Assembly: GCA_946811695.1 (NCBI GenBank)
Contig: OX328125.1
Span: 48,691,321 to 48,755,320 of the forward strand
DNA from: Gonocerus acuteangulatus
Taxonomy: Eukaryota > Arthropoda > Insecta > Hemiptera > Coreidae
Direction: 5' to 3'
DNA length: 64,000 nt
The translations under genes were made by a program, and so were the position numbers. The notes beneath the pieces are model-generated. The model made no database searches, had not been told where the DNA came from, and was given only the letters and a program-made list of their open reading frames with translations. Shown piece after piece: positions 12,040 through 22,614 of this stretch; positions within the stretch are counted from its first letter, which is position 1, and the number at the start of each line of letters is the position of its first letter.

Positions 12040-12538
12040 TCAGTGTCTGTTAACACGACACTCGGTAGAGTTCTTGTTCAATCGTCAAGAAATTGATATA
12101 TTGGTATATAGCAAACGATTTAACGAGTTCGATAAAACAGTCCACTTGGAGGGGCGCTTACTCTGGATCTAAATTACTAATTTGCCCATCCCGGTCTTGA
12201 TTTCTGTTGTATTTTAACAGAATTGGGTAAACGTCGTGGTTATCTAAAGGCAAAGATGTATTTAAAAAAAAAAAAAATCTAAATCGGTTCATTAGAAGGT
12301 ACTCCTTCGTATGCTCAATTTGAATGCACCTACAAAACCGGCTCGTATTGGTTTGTTTCTTTTACCACTAGGAGCGCTGAATACGGTCACTTCTGGTGTT
12401 CATTTCAAATATAAAAGAGCAAAACTATTTATATCTTTATTTATTTATATAGTTTATTTCCAGCATTTTTTTAGGACTGCAGTGTACGCTACCGCCTTCT
12501 GAGAAATGCACTCACTTACGCAGCTCGTCCGTGATGGA
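12040..12538 (-). mobile_element. Helitron-like element related to family B, 3' truncated
   Basis: On the minus strand the element starts near 12538 with TCCATCACGGACGAGCTGCG, then GTGAGTGCATTTCTCAG, aligning with the start of family B. Further in it carries an AATGAACCGATTTAGA unit, TCGAACTCGTTAAATCG and GTGTCGTGTTAACAGACAC, matching the block just before the microsatellite of B copies 1 and 2. The microsatellite and the 3' hairpin are missing. Confidence 0.55.
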
Positions 12539-13006
12539 CTTACATAAAGAAAAGCTCTGAAAATGACTGCATCATGATTTTAAATGTCTTTAGTCGATTG
12601 ATGAGAAAATGCAAATATAATACTAAACATTAAACACAAAACCCCTTGGGAACTACATATTTTCCAGGAGTAATGATGAACCCATTACTTAAACAATTAT
12701 ATAATGCTGATGGTTCGGTATCTTGCATAAAACTTGGGCTCTTCACCACAACTTCTCGTAGCGATGCTTTCAGAGGCTCAGCTCCATCATAGGAGGAGCT
12801 CCATGTATTCTCTCGTGGAGAATTTTAAATGTCTTAGTTTATATGAACAACAAACGTGTAAAAAGAGTGTTGTATTTACATTTTCTTGACAACTGTTTGG
12901 TATCTGGTCTTATAAGGTGCTTCATTCTATTCCCTATGCCAAAATACTAACGTTTGACATCATTAGATGGCGTTTTTCCTGTAGATGGGAATGACAAGTT
13001 GTCTAA

Positions 13007-13438
13007 AAATTTAGAACACAAATCGAACGAAAATGCCCTTTTGAAGTCGCCCTTTATCTTTCTGAAGGCCTTTACATTCGCTACCTCCCGAATGATGGTT
13101 CTATTTCCGATATATCCCATGGTTCGCCGATATCCCCAGGGAGTGCTGAAGCTATAGATGAGATACAGGACCGGGAACTGAGCGACCTATTTCTGAAACG
13201 GTATTCCCAGACCTCGCCAGGCCAACATCGACCCGTCGCTATGTTCGCTCCTTTCTGTCTCTCCGGTCATATGGCCAGGCAGACACTATCGAAATCACTC
13301 TTAACATTATTTCTTAGTATCTTGTTAGTCTCCTATGGACTGCGGTTTGGATCGTTTGCTTGTAATCTGAATGTTAACGCGATCGACAACAATTCTTATC
13401 GTCCACCCAGAACTTCGCTGGCCTGGGGGGACTGGTGA
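13007..13438 (+). CDS. Candidate exon or relic: GC-rich 143-codon open frame with one hydrophobic segment
   Basis: Unrecognised. The frame is open from 13007 (stop at 13004-13006) to TGA at 13436-13438 and is clearly richer in GC than its surroundings. Its N-terminal part is Ser/Pro/Gly-rich and acidic. A hydrophobic stretch follows (SKSLLTLFLSILLVSYGL) that could be a signal anchor or membrane segment, then NNSYRPPRTSLAWGDW. An internal Met at 13241 gives a 65-codon product. The last codons overlap a good splice-donor-like GTGAGT at 13435-13440, so it may be an exon rather than a complete gene. No acceptor in the right phase is obvious upstream, and a neighbouring frame (12954-13157) is also open, so a frameshifted relic is possible. 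Confidence 0.35.
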   Translation, partial: KFRTQIERKCPFEVALYLSEGLYIRYLPNDGSISDISHGSPISPGSAEAIDEIQDRELSDLFLKRYSQTSPGQHRPVAMFAPFCLSGHMARQTLSKSLLTLFLSILLVSYGLRFGSFACNLNVNAIDNNSYRPPRTSLAWGDW

Positions 13439-13739
13439 GTTCAAAATGTTTGGTTGCTGGCAGTGAAGGAAGCTGTTAAGAAGAAAAGGGTCAGCCCTCA
13501 GCTGAACACATTTTCAGCTCTGGTAATGGAGGTATGAGCTTCAGAAAGCGCTTATTATTTTTTTTCTGAATGAAATTACTATTTTCATTTCTGCTGGACT
13601 AGTTCGTTAACCAGGGAGTCAACTTAAGTGGATGTTCAAATCCAGGACATCTTAAATGTACACCATTCTGGTTTTTAGTTCCCTTGCATCGAAGCTTACT
13701 GTTTAATACAAAGAGAGCAAAAAAGATAAATTGGTTATG

Positions 13740-13960
13740 AATATTAGCAACGTCAGTTTATTACAAGTTAAAAGAAATTTACACGTGCCGGCTGTAAATT
13801 CGGATTTCTTCGGAAGAAATCTGTACATTTTATCCAAAATTAGCATACTCATTCTGAAGACAAGCAAAATCGGTTCATTAGAACTGGGAATTTACTTCTG
13901 AACCAAATTTATAAATTGCTCTTACTGGCCGTAACTTTGTTTTTTTTTTTTTTTTTTTTA
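13740..13960 (-). repeat. Fragment resembling family B unit
   Basis: On the minus strand CAGAAGTAAATTCCCAGTTC leads into TAATGAACCGATTTTGC, like the GGAGTAAACCCC...AATGAACCGATTT junction of family B units. A nearby hairpin GATTTCTTC-GGAAGAAATC is present. Weak, fragmentary. Confidence 0.3.
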
Positions 13961-14380
13961 CGTATAGCGATACCGTGTGTGATGTATATAGGGCATAAAT
14001 AGTATGAGAAAAAGAGTTATTGTAAATAGCCAACATCTGTACTTTAGGAGTGAGGGATTCCCTGAAAAACGAATACATACAAACATAATTGTCTTATTCA
14101 CAGTCAGGAACATTTTCTTAAATATTACGAAAACGTTTTTGAAATGATGGTATTTGAAAAGCACGAATTCAAAAGCGAAACAAATTCCCTTGAAAACAGG
14201 TTCAGCAACCTGTTGGAGCAGCAAAATGTTGTGTCAATGTTTCGTTCATTTGAATACCATAAAATGGGGTCACATTACTACAGTGTGGTGGAATTGGTAC
14301 AGACCTATACTGCTTATATGTTTGTCTGAGAGCGAACAGAAAAATATGTAGGTATATATTTGTCTTTTCGCTCTTTGGAC

Positions 14381-14659
14381 CATGGGCGTATATAGGAAAT
14401 AATTTTGGAGGGGGCTGGGAAATTTTCGGTGGGGGGGGGGCTGTGACCATTTCCGGTGTATGGAATACTAACTATTTAGATCTTGGAAGAGTTTTAGCCA
14501 ACTAAAACGCTATTACACTCAAAATAGAATATTTTTTATGAACTAAATTACCTTATTTCATTTATTTTTAAGGGTTTTATAAAATTTTTACCGATCATAT
14601 CAAAATTTCGGGGGGGGGGGGCTGCAGCCCCCTCAGCCCCCCCCCTATATACGCCCACG
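14381..14659 (+). mobile_element. hAT-like MITE (CATGGGCGTATATAG family), copy 2
   Basis: Starts CATGGGCGTATATAGG and ends CCTATATACGCCCACG. Flanked by an exact 8-bp duplication CTTTGGAC at 14373-14380 and 14660-14667. Interior shared with copies at 32063 and 43985 (AATACTAAC, AAAACGCTATTACA, TTTTTAAGGGTTTTA). Confidence 0.85.
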
Positions 14660-14920
14660 CTTTGGACAAAGTTCGACCCTTTGGTATGTATTAAATGAAG
14701 ATATCCTAGCCAATTTCGGGGGGGGGCTGCAGCCCCCTCAGCCCCCCCCTATATACGCCCACGCTTTGGACAAAGTTCGACCCTTTGGTATGTATTAAAT
14801 GAAGATATCCTAGCCAATTTCGGGGGGGGGCTGCAGCCCCCTCAGCCCCCCCCCTATATACGCCCACGCTTTGGACAAAGTTCGACCCTTTGGTATGTAT
14901 TAAATGAAGATATGCTAGCC
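14604..14920. repeat. Three tandem copies of a ~105-bp unit made of MITE end plus flank
   Basis: Units at about 14604-14711, 14712-14815 and 14816-14920. Each begins AATTTCGGGGGGG, runs through the MITE right end (CTGCAGCCCCC, TATATACGCCCACG) and continues into flanking DNA (CTTTGGACAAAGTTCGACCC ... GATATCCTAGCC). The flank after the last unit also begins AATTTC, so AATTTC microhomology probably seeded the duplication. The last unit differs by GATATGCTAGCC. Confidence 0.9.
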
Positions 14921-14967
14921 AATTTCACCATACTGTACTAATGTGACCCCATTTTACGGTATGTTGT

Positions 14968-15813
14968 ATAGATAAATTCCATTCTAACTTTTCCAAATCG
15001 CTCCAGATATATTAAAATACGCTAAGATGACGGACTCCCTGCGATTAAGATCATTCTTCTGTTTACTTGCTATGTATTTTATAATGCAACCTATTTATTT
15101 TTCTTTTCGTACTGCTCGTCTATTGTTCGTGTGCGTTGAATCGTTCAAGGGTTGTAGTACAAAAAAAAAGTAAATATGACGACCTTCCGAAAAGGTTACA
15201 AGCATAAAAGAATATAAACCGGGGGCCTACACCGATTGGACATGGATTATGCCAACTTTTTGCCCAAAATCTGTCATTTTACGAAGCATTCTTGCGAGTA
15301 TAACCTCCAAAGGATAAGTATGATCCACTTCTTGAGGCCTTCAATAAATAACTTACGTAATTCGTTCTAATACACCGCTGAGGAAACTGATAAGGGAAAT
15401 TCTTTATCTTGTGGCGTCAGTTTGAATTATCTAGAATTCCTGAGACGGATCAAAGTGTAAGTTGTTGCTCAAATTATTGATTTAATATGATTTCATATCC
15501 ATTCTTATAACTGGTTGTCGTTCTTTCCTTTTTCAACATTTTTTATATAAATGCATACTGGTTTTACCGGTAAATTGCATATAATACAACAGTTTCAATG
15601 TTACACATCAAATCCACCCTTAAAAAAATATTGTTTTGGAAATACTGTCCGCAATATGATCAGCCATGGCAATAACATTAGACCTTTTTGTCAGTATTTC
15701 TACGTACCCTTGGTGATTAATACAAATAATTATTGCTTGAGTATGTCAAACTTGATGTACCTTGCTAGCTGTGGAGCGTATGTAGATGGTGGTCAGGGAG
15801 GCGATTAAAATAC
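14968..15813. other. Unassigned sequence, no gene seen
   Basis: An 85-codon open frame at 15551-15808 has no recognisable motif and abuts a T tract. I do not support it as a gene. Confidence 0.5.
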
Positions 15814-15846
<33 letters not shown>

Positions 15847-15926
15847 TTATTTATTTATTTTTTTTTTATTTTTTATATTTTTTTTTATTTATTTATTTTT
15901 TTTTTTATTTTTTTTTTTTTTTTTAT
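15814..15926. repeat. T-rich low-complexity tract, (TTTA)n and poly-T
   Basis: About 110 bases almost wholly T, with scattered A giving TTTA repeats. Confidence 0.95.
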
Positions 15927-16217
15927 AGGCTCAGTATTTGAGGTTTCAAGATATTATTGTACAAGAAACTAACAACAACGGAGTAAATAAAATGTACATT
16001 TGGCAATATGCTGATATTAAAATGCTATGAACCTCCCTACAAAATACCTTAATATATTCGCTCTTAAAACCCCCTATTACTATAAATTAATTTTAATATG
16101 CTCTGTAATATCTAGGTTCTTACGGAATTTTGATAAATTTGCATAAGCTAAAATGGAGTCTTTACATTACGATATGATATTTGGTTTATTTCATTTTCAA
16201 TTTCTTATTTTAGGGCT

Positions 16218-16221
<4 letters not shown>

Positions 16222-16297
<76 letters not shown>
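16222..16297. repeat. (AT)n microsatellite
   Basis: Uninterrupted AT repeat within otherwise unassigned AT-rich DNA (15927-16962). Confidence 0.95.
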
Positions 16298-16962
16298 GTC
16301 TGTAGGAGTCTAATTGTTTAATGCTTTAATTCTTTTACTTGCATTTTATAAAGAAATACATTGAAAGGTACATTTTTTTTCTCTACTGAATTCGCCTAGA
16401 AAAGAAATATTTTGAATATTTATGCTTCAGAAATATCTTTTTAATTCTTCTTTCTACCATAGTCCATATAATTGTTAATCAGAAGACAGAATGTGTAACA
16501 GGTGTTCCGTTTTCACAATCAAATGTTGGCAAACATCCATGTTCTTTCTAGCTTCTATCACGGAATGAAAGAACAAATTTAGAACGAATTATTCTGTTCT
16601 TTTCTTCCTTAAAAAATGGTATGCTCGTTTTTTGATTGTAGAATATCTATAGTTAAACATATTTAAAAGTTAAAAACCCCAGAACATCTTATCCCGGTGT
16701 TATTCTGAATGCTTGGAATAAGGGTACTTAATATTTCGTTAAAACCTTAATTTCGTTAACCTAGTCTCATTAAATCCCGAAGAAACGTTATATTTCGACG
16801 CGATTATATACTGAAAAATTACAGATAAGGAAATTACTCACTCGGCCTCTTCCACTTCTGCTCGGAAAGCTTTATTACAAGGAACCAAAATTTCGTTCTT
16901 ATTTTAAGTATCTTGTTTTACTAACAAATTCCATGTTAGAACTAAAATCAATTATAAAAAAG

Positions 16963-17983
16963 TCCGATTCGCAGGAACTGCGTCATCTTAGCGCGGTTCC
17001 GTTCTTATCTCTAGTGTTTATGAAGGCATAGAATAGAAACAGTTATTACTTTGTTTAGATCAATAGCGAAATACCTATCCAAATGAAATCTCAAACAAAC
17101 CAGTCTTGAAAGGTCTTGATTTACAATCTTACCTGTATGGGTCAGCTATCCCTTAAGTCGGGCAGAAAGGCCTCAGAGGCATTAAGTTGCTCAGAGGCAT
17201 TTGGAAAGCCTTGGGATCTCTCTCTTTGAACGCTACATTTTTAACAATAAATTGATCTTCTTATTTTACTTAATCTGTTTTATTGTCAAATACATTATCC
17301 GACTATAAGCAATTTAAAAATAACAAGGAATAAAACAGTCAAATAGAACTGCTCGAATAAACGAAATCAATTACTTTAAAGTTTTAAGCACTTATTTCTC
17401 CGATTGTCAACGCCTAATTAAAACTTTCTTTAGAACCTTTTTTGTAGAGCATTTAGTAAGCTTTCGAATGGTAACCTTCTGCTTCCCAAGATTGTCAACG
17501 GTTTTCGAGATACTAACGAAAGTATACAAAGTTACCAACATTTTTTATGTCTGTTAATAAAATATTTTATTCTAACCCTTCCTTAACTCCAAGCGTAACA
17601 AAAATTTCAACATATTAGTTTTAATGAAAGTAGAACATGCAGAAAATGTTTCAACTGAATCCCATGATTCTAAGTACCCAAACCAAAAACGGTATTCAAA
17701 AACTATTTTTCCAATTTTCTCGAAAACGGTTAAAGCTATCGCCTTGAAAATGGTTTCATTCGTTTTCCTAGCCCAAGAAGCCTATAAAACGAGTACTTAC
17801 AAGCTTATGAACTCAAAAACGTAAGCGTTACGATTTTTTTTTGCGCGAATTTCGCCCCAAACGCCATCTTCCAGTGGGCGGATTTTGCTGGTTAACGAAC
17901 TTGACCTTTCAAATTGGACGACAGATTTTTCTACCAAATTTCATCAAAATCGGACCATCAGAGAAGCCAGAAATGAGAGAACA

Positions 17984-18065
<82 letters not shown>

Positions 18066-18203
18066 CAAATTTGAACCACCGTTATTTTCGGTCTCTAGGG
18101 GTTCTGAAACGCGAAATTTTCTAGTCGGCACTTCCGGATTGTTTCATTGTATCAACCTTATAAGCGGGGTTCCTCCCTATGGGGGAGGGAGGAACCGCGC
18201 TAA
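16963..18203 (+). mobile_element. Helitron/Helentron-like element, family A copy 1 (full length)
   Basis: Starts TCCGATTCGCAGGAACTGCG, then CATCTTAGCGCGGTTCCG. A long AT-rich body includes a repeated motif (CTTATTTCTCCGATTG...; AGCATTTAGTAAGCTTTCGA) and a GGTTAACGAACTTGACC block. An (AT)n tract follows at about 17985-18060, then a 3' block with TTATTTTCGGTCTCTAGGGG and a hairpin (GGTTCCTCCC-TAT-GGGGGAGGGAGGAACC) ending CGCGCTAA at 18203. The subterminal repeats TTAGCGCGGTTCC and GGAACCGCGCTAA are exact complements. The layout matches HINE/DINE-1 elements (subterminal inverted repeats, internal microsatellite, 3' hairpin). No transposase; small open frames inside are noise. Confidence 0.8.
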
Positions 18204-18214
18204 AAGAACAAGAA

Positions 18215-18870
18215 ATAAAATACTGAGGAAAACAAACGTAAAGAACCGTTCAAAGCAAAGAAACCAACACTTGAGGTTTTAAGTAGTATTAAGTAAGTCC
18301 CATTGAGAATATCTTAGAAACTGTTTTTGTAGATAATTTAGTAAGCTTTCGAATGGTTACCCTCCAATTACCACGAATTCCCTACAGTTTCGAGATATTT
18401 AAGAAATTATATGAAAATCCCAAAAATGTTCATGTCTGTTAATATTTTTTTCATTTTTTTTTTTTTTTCTAAAAGTTCTTTAACACCGAACGTAACCATA
18501 ATTTAAATATCTCAGTTTGTATGAATGTCAAATGTCTAGAAGGGCAGTTAGGGGACGAACAGACAGAGTGGTTGCTTAATTCCAGAAGGTGAAAAAAAAT
18601 TCGGCTTCCCACAATTTGTCTTGATTTTGCACAAGGCTATTCAACACATAAGTGCTGACATGCATGTTTAACGTCAAAAACGAATACACCTTGTCGAGAA
18701 TCTACTTTATGTTAAAAGGACTTGTACAATGTATAGAAATTTGTGGCAAGACAAATTTTTCACCTTCTGGGATATAAATATGAACAAATTTTCACGTCTG
18801 TAGTTCCGGATTTCGTCATCGGGGTGTAAGCAGGTTTCCAACCTATAGAAGGAGGGAGGAAACGCCCTCA
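18215..18870 (+). mobile_element. Diverged A-superfamily fragment carrying a small MITE
   Basis: Shares with family A the segment CTTAGAA...TTTGTAGA...TTTAGTAAGCTTTCGA, the TTTCGAGATATT segment and a right end with hairpin-like GGTTTCCAACC...GGAGGGAGGAAACGCC. CTAA is replaced by CTCAA, and no 5' start is seen. It follows family A copy 1 almost directly. The microsatellite position is taken by a MITE at 18581-18771. Confidence 0.5.
18581..18771. mobile_element. ~190-bp MITE with CCAGAAGGTGAAAAA ends
   Basis: Left end CCAGAAGGTGAAAAAAAATT and, on the minus strand from the right, CCAGAAGGTGAAAAATTTG. The inverted repeat continues through TTCCCACAA / TGCCACAAA. Sits inside the diverged A fragment. 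No certain target duplication. Confidence 0.65.
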
Positions 18871-19209
18871 AAGCAAGATATAATATGAAGGATATTTTCT
18901 ATCGTAGGCTGAAGCTCTCCCTACCGAGAGCTAAATAGACGACGGTCATCCCGTTATTCCTGACTTCCGTTCCGTGTGACGTACCCTTATCTCTGACGTA
19001 CCACTTACGTTCTTACGTTCCCTGTCTCGCTCGCTCTTCCTCTATTCTTAGGTGGTGTCGTTTTCCTTTTACCTCTATGCCATCTCTATCAGTCTCTACT
19101 ACTCTAGGCCATTTTTCAATGGAGGACATTTTCATTGATGAATTCTCAAAAGATCATTACATGTTTGTGAAGATAGAATATCTGTTAGATATATTAATTC
19201 TTCTCTTTT

Positions 19210-19350
19210 ATTATTTCCACATCGAAGTAACCCTACGATGAAGGTGTTTATTGTTTCATTCTGCACAACCCATGCATTTTATGTGCAACAGTACAGTAAA
19301 CGCCTTGTAGTGTTATATCAACTAAATAATTTGTGTAAACATTTCAAGTT
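19210..19350 (+). repeat. Dispersed repeat C, copy 2
   Basis: ATCGAAGTAACCCTACGATG...GGTGTTTATTG...TTCTGCA...CCCATGCATTTTATG matches the copy at 47620-47745 in order and spacing. Confidence 0.5.
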
Positions 19351-19997
19351 ATTAAATATAAAAAATATGTTAGCTACATCAAAAGTGTAAAATACGATAT
19401 AACTATGAAAAAAGATATTTACACAACTTTTAGTCCAAAACATTTTTTGACTGCCTAAATCGTAGACATTTTCCTACGTACAACCGTCTTTAGTTGACAA
19501 TGCCACGACCGAACTGTTCTCAAGTATTCTTGAAAACCTGTTCCGAGTTCAGTTCAAAACCGGTTACGTTCACTAAAACAAACTTCGAAATTCCGTTACT
19601 TCACAAGGAAATCGAAGGAAATTAAAAGAAAATAATCCATACAATTTTTACTTTCCTGATAATCTTTATTTATTAGGTTTTTACTTTTGAATTACGCTGA
19701 GGCGATAAATTACGATCACTAATTTTAAAGCGTTCTTATATTAATTAATCTTAACAAAAAATGAATGCGGATCATAAATCCCTCAATGAACTTAAACATA
19801 GACAAGAAAGTGACGTTTAAACACGCGCAGAATATATGAGATTTCATAAAACAAATAATTATTACATTAGTATATATAACAGTAAATGAAATAGTTTTTT
19901 AAAAAACAAATTAATCAATATTGGCTTACATGCAATGTAACCACAAAGTTTTATAATGCAGTGTCATTAGGATAGATAGAAACGTTTTTATACATAC

Positions 19998-20002
<5 letters not shown>

Positions 20003-20048
<46 letters not shown>
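20003..20048. repeat. (AT)n microsatellite
   Basis: Short AT repeat with one ACATAT interruption. The surrounding 19351-20424 holds no recognisable gene. Confidence 0.9.
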
Positions 20049-20051
<3 letters not shown>

Positions 20052-20424
20052 GATAGCCTAATATATATACCTTATTATATTTGTACCTGTGCCCGAGTAC
20101 AAAGTCAGAAAAAAACTCTTTTATTTTTCTTAATAAAACCATTTTTAGTTAGTGTTAAAGTGATTATTTGTTTTTAAATTGTCGTGTCAAACAGCCAATT
20201 TTGGGGCAAAAAGATGTGATTAAACAATGTTGAGGTCGGGCGCCAGTCATTCAATCAAATTGTTTGTTCTCAGGTGACCCTTGATGGTTATCAGTGTTCA
20301 AAAATAAATACTCTGGGAGTAACAATATTTTTATTTATTTATTTAATTGGTGTTCCGCTTCTAACAATATTTTATTTTATTTATATTGTCAATGAATGGT
20401 CTTATTGATATAAAAACGAACAGC

Positions 20425-20695
20425 AATTCACAGTGTTTGTTGTAAATTACGGACGTTTAGAAAAATAAATATGGAAACGTCTGAAAATCTTATAATGTGA
20501 TTTAATTTCATTATGGCACATCATCCATCACATTAAGGATTTCAAGAAGGATGGGGGAGTGAAAAAAAAATGTCGAAGAAAATCTTCTGAGAAGATAGGC
20601 TAAAGTGTAATTTATAAAACTAAAAAAATAAAATGCTAGAAATTAGTCTTATCTGATATCGAGTAATGAATCCTTATACTACACTGATATCAGAA
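20425..20695 (+). repeat. Direct repeat D, copy 1 (~271 bp)
   Basis: Nearly identical over its length to 22678-22950: AATTCACAGT, TGTAAATTACGGACGTTTAG, CATCATCCATCACATTAAGG, GAAGATAGGCTAAAGTG and CTTATCTGATATCGAGTAAT all occur in the same order. Non-coding, origin unknown. Confidence 0.85.
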
Positions 20696-20940
20696 AAAAA
20701 CAAAATAAAGTCGTTTAAATATTTGAAACAAAATAATCATTAGATGATAAGTCAGTAAGATTGTTAAAAAAACAAAAAAAAAAAAAAAAACACATTTCAG
20801 TATAATTTGTGGGTCTTTTTCATTTAATACCAGCATCTCTGATTTAATTTAATTTATAAATATTTACAGATATTTAAATTAGAAATTTAGATGTGTTTGT
20901 AAATGTTGATTTGTCTAATGGAAGTAAGGAATTTTTGAAT

Positions 20941-21600
20941 TGTTTGTTGGTCATCTCCTAAAACGACCTGTAATTTTTTTTTTTTTGGTCTTTAACGGCG
21001 TATCAACTATTCGGCTATTAAAACACCGGGATATCTACAAGTTGCCACCCTTTTATAATACCAACAGCGCGTGGTCGGTCACCCATTCAGGTACTGGCCA
21101 TGCCCGACGTTCCTTAACTTCCGTGATCTATGGGAACCGGTGCATCCGTTGGCACGACCTGTAATGTTTTGGATATTCCAAGTGTTTGTCCTATATGGTC
21201 GTATTTGTGGCAGTTTGTAAGTATATGTTTGACTGTGATTTTTGTATCGCATTTGTTGCATGTTGGGTGATGGAGGTTGTTTAGGAGGTAGGTGTGGGTC
21301 AGTGCTGTGTGTCCTATTCGAAGTCTAGTCAAAACGGTTTCTTCTCTTCGAGAATGTCGCTGTCCTGTTGTCCAATTGTCTGTGTTGTTTTTAATTTTAA
21401 TAATGTGAGTACGCTGAGTTCCAAACTATGTCTCGTTCCATTTTTGTCGTGTGATATCTTTTAAGTGTTTTTGTAAGCCTTCTTTTGTAGTTTCATTGAC
21501 TACATAATTTTCTGTTCGGGCGTATTCGCTTCTCCGTCAGCCTGTTCGATGAGAATGATACCGCAATGGGATGGTACCCACATGCATTTTTTTTTTTTTC
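20941..21600 (-). pseudogene. Non-LTR retrotransposon 3' ORF2 fragment (RNase H end and C-terminal CCHC-like motif), split by a SINE
   Basis: Read on the minus strand, about 21600-21540 encodes WVPSHCGI then EQADGEA, the typical end of the RNase H domain of I/R1/jockey-type LINEs. Around 21330-21180 it encodes RLRIGHTALTHTYLLNN followed by CNKCDTKITVKHILTNC, the Cys-Cys-His-Cys motif found at the C-terminus of these ORF2 proteins. The frame is broken by stops and shifts, so it is a dead copy. A 5S-derived SINE interrupts it at 20975-21153, and LINE-like sequence resumes to the left of it. A related fragment lies at 49310-49790. Confidence 0.8.
20975..21153 (-). mobile_element. 5S rRNA-derived SINE, copy 2, with 12-bp target duplication
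   Basis: Minus strand: GCACCGGTTCCCATAGATCA, AAGTTAAGGAACGTCGGGC, GGGTGACCGACC, CGCTGTTGGTAT (5S-like), then GGGTGGCAACTTGTAGAT, GTTGATACGCCGTTAAAG and an A-rich tail. ACGACCTGTAAT is duplicated exactly at 20963-20974 and 21154-21165. The tail matches copy 1 at 3590-3785, so both belong to one family. It is inserted into a LINE relic. Confidence 0.88.
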
Positions 21601-21853
21601 ATTCCTGTCTTCACAAAATATAAATCAATCAATGTTCCAGCCTCTACTTTACTTTATCTGAAATTCCTATGATCATATCTTCATATAAAGCTATGATGCA
21701 AAGTAACCTATCACTCACCAATATTACTAATATAACAAGGACGAAATTATATGTTAATATTTTTACTACGTTATTCAAAATGTGTTTACTTTTGCACTAA
21801 GTTAGATATGCCGGTATCAAAACAAAAATACTCTAATTTTTGTTTTATTTGCT

Positions 21854-21886
21854 GACGTTTCGGCTTATATTACAAGCCTTCATCAG
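21854..21886 (-). ncRNA. Hammerhead-ribozyme-like motif of the Penelope-element type
   Basis: On the minus strand: CTGATGA, then a stem-loop AGGCTT-GTAATAT-AAGCC, then GAAACGTC. These are the conserved hammerhead core boxes (CUGAUGA, helix II hairpin, GAAA) with a GUC cleavage triplet and the self-complementary ACGU that can form helix III only between two molecules. Penelope-like retroelements are known to carry such minimal type I hammerheads. Helix I pairing around it is weak here, so activity is doubtful. No reverse transcriptase or GIY-YIG coding was found next to it. Confidence 0.6.
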
Positions 21887-21988
21887 TATTTATGTGAAGA
21901 ACGAGAGCCGAATTGTATCGAAGCTAGTTCATCATTGATGAGTTTTGTTTTGTTGTTTGAGGAGAGCTTAAGATACAAATGAATCGTT

Positions 21989-22228
21989 CCATGCAAAAAG
22001 AACTTCAGTCCATTTTTTCCCAATATGAGTTCCGATAATATTTTCGTTAGTATGAGTGATGAATTCTTTGTATCTAAAGGTAACTTCACATTTCTATGTT
22101 AGAAGGACTTCAGTCCAATACATAGTTACCATAGAAACATAGTCCTAATTTTATTATTCCATGCAGAAGGGGCTTCAGTCTAGTTTTCTCAAAACTATTG
22201 ATTTTGGACTGAAGCTCTTTTTGCATGG
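21989..22228. repeat. Repeated CCATGCARAARG...CTTCAGTC motif, including a 70-nt hairpin
   Basis: The motif occurs at 21989-22012, in shortened form at about 22099-22112, at 22159-22182 and inverted at 22205-22228. The last two make a hairpin with about 24 paired positions (some G-U) and a ~22-nt loop. It follows the hammerhead-like motif and may belong to the same retroelement. Confidence 0.6.
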
Positions 22229-22614
22229 ATACGATTCAAATAGCCTTTGACATCCCTGTCATTCGTCTGTATCAAACTCAATAGTCCTTAACCTTCTTAA
22301 ATTTTTCGAAATAGTGATTAGTCGAGAGTAGTCATTGTAATATAATTCCAATAAATTAAGCATAGGCGTAAATTTCGATATGATTATCTCATTCTGAGGA
22401 AACGGTGCTTTAAGATACGGAAGTGAGATAGATAGAATTTCATTCTACACTTGTTATTTTATTGAATTTTTGAAAGCAAAAAAAAATAATAATAATAATA
22501 ATAAATGAGTAATAATATAGGATTGTGAACAATTTTTTTCGACCGAAACATCATGGTTAACCCATTGTCTCCCAACTAGGAGATAACTCGTAATTCGTGC
22601 TATTGCCTAGAATA

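Larger units (their letters stand above)
14257..14959. mobile_element. TA-flanked MITE with ~45-bp inverted repeats, hosting a nested hAT-like MITE
   Basis: The left end CCATAAAATGGGGTCACATT and the minus-strand right end CCGTAAAATGGGGTCACATT are inverted repeats that extend about 45 bases, through a shared TACAGTRTGGTGRAATTGG. TA lies at both outer edges (14255-14256 and 14960-14961). This fits a Tc1/mariner or pogo type non-autonomous element. It contains a hAT-like MITE (14381-14659) and a tandem triplication at its right side (14604-14920). Confidence 0.75.

Noticed and set aside
12954..13157. 67-codon open frame overlapping the 13007-13438 frame
   Set aside because: It is in a different phase from the longer open frame and has no recognisable motif, though it leaves open a frameshifted relic.
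14202..14450. Pro-rich minus-strand open frame
   Set aside because: The proline run is the translation of a G tract in the hAT-like MITE.
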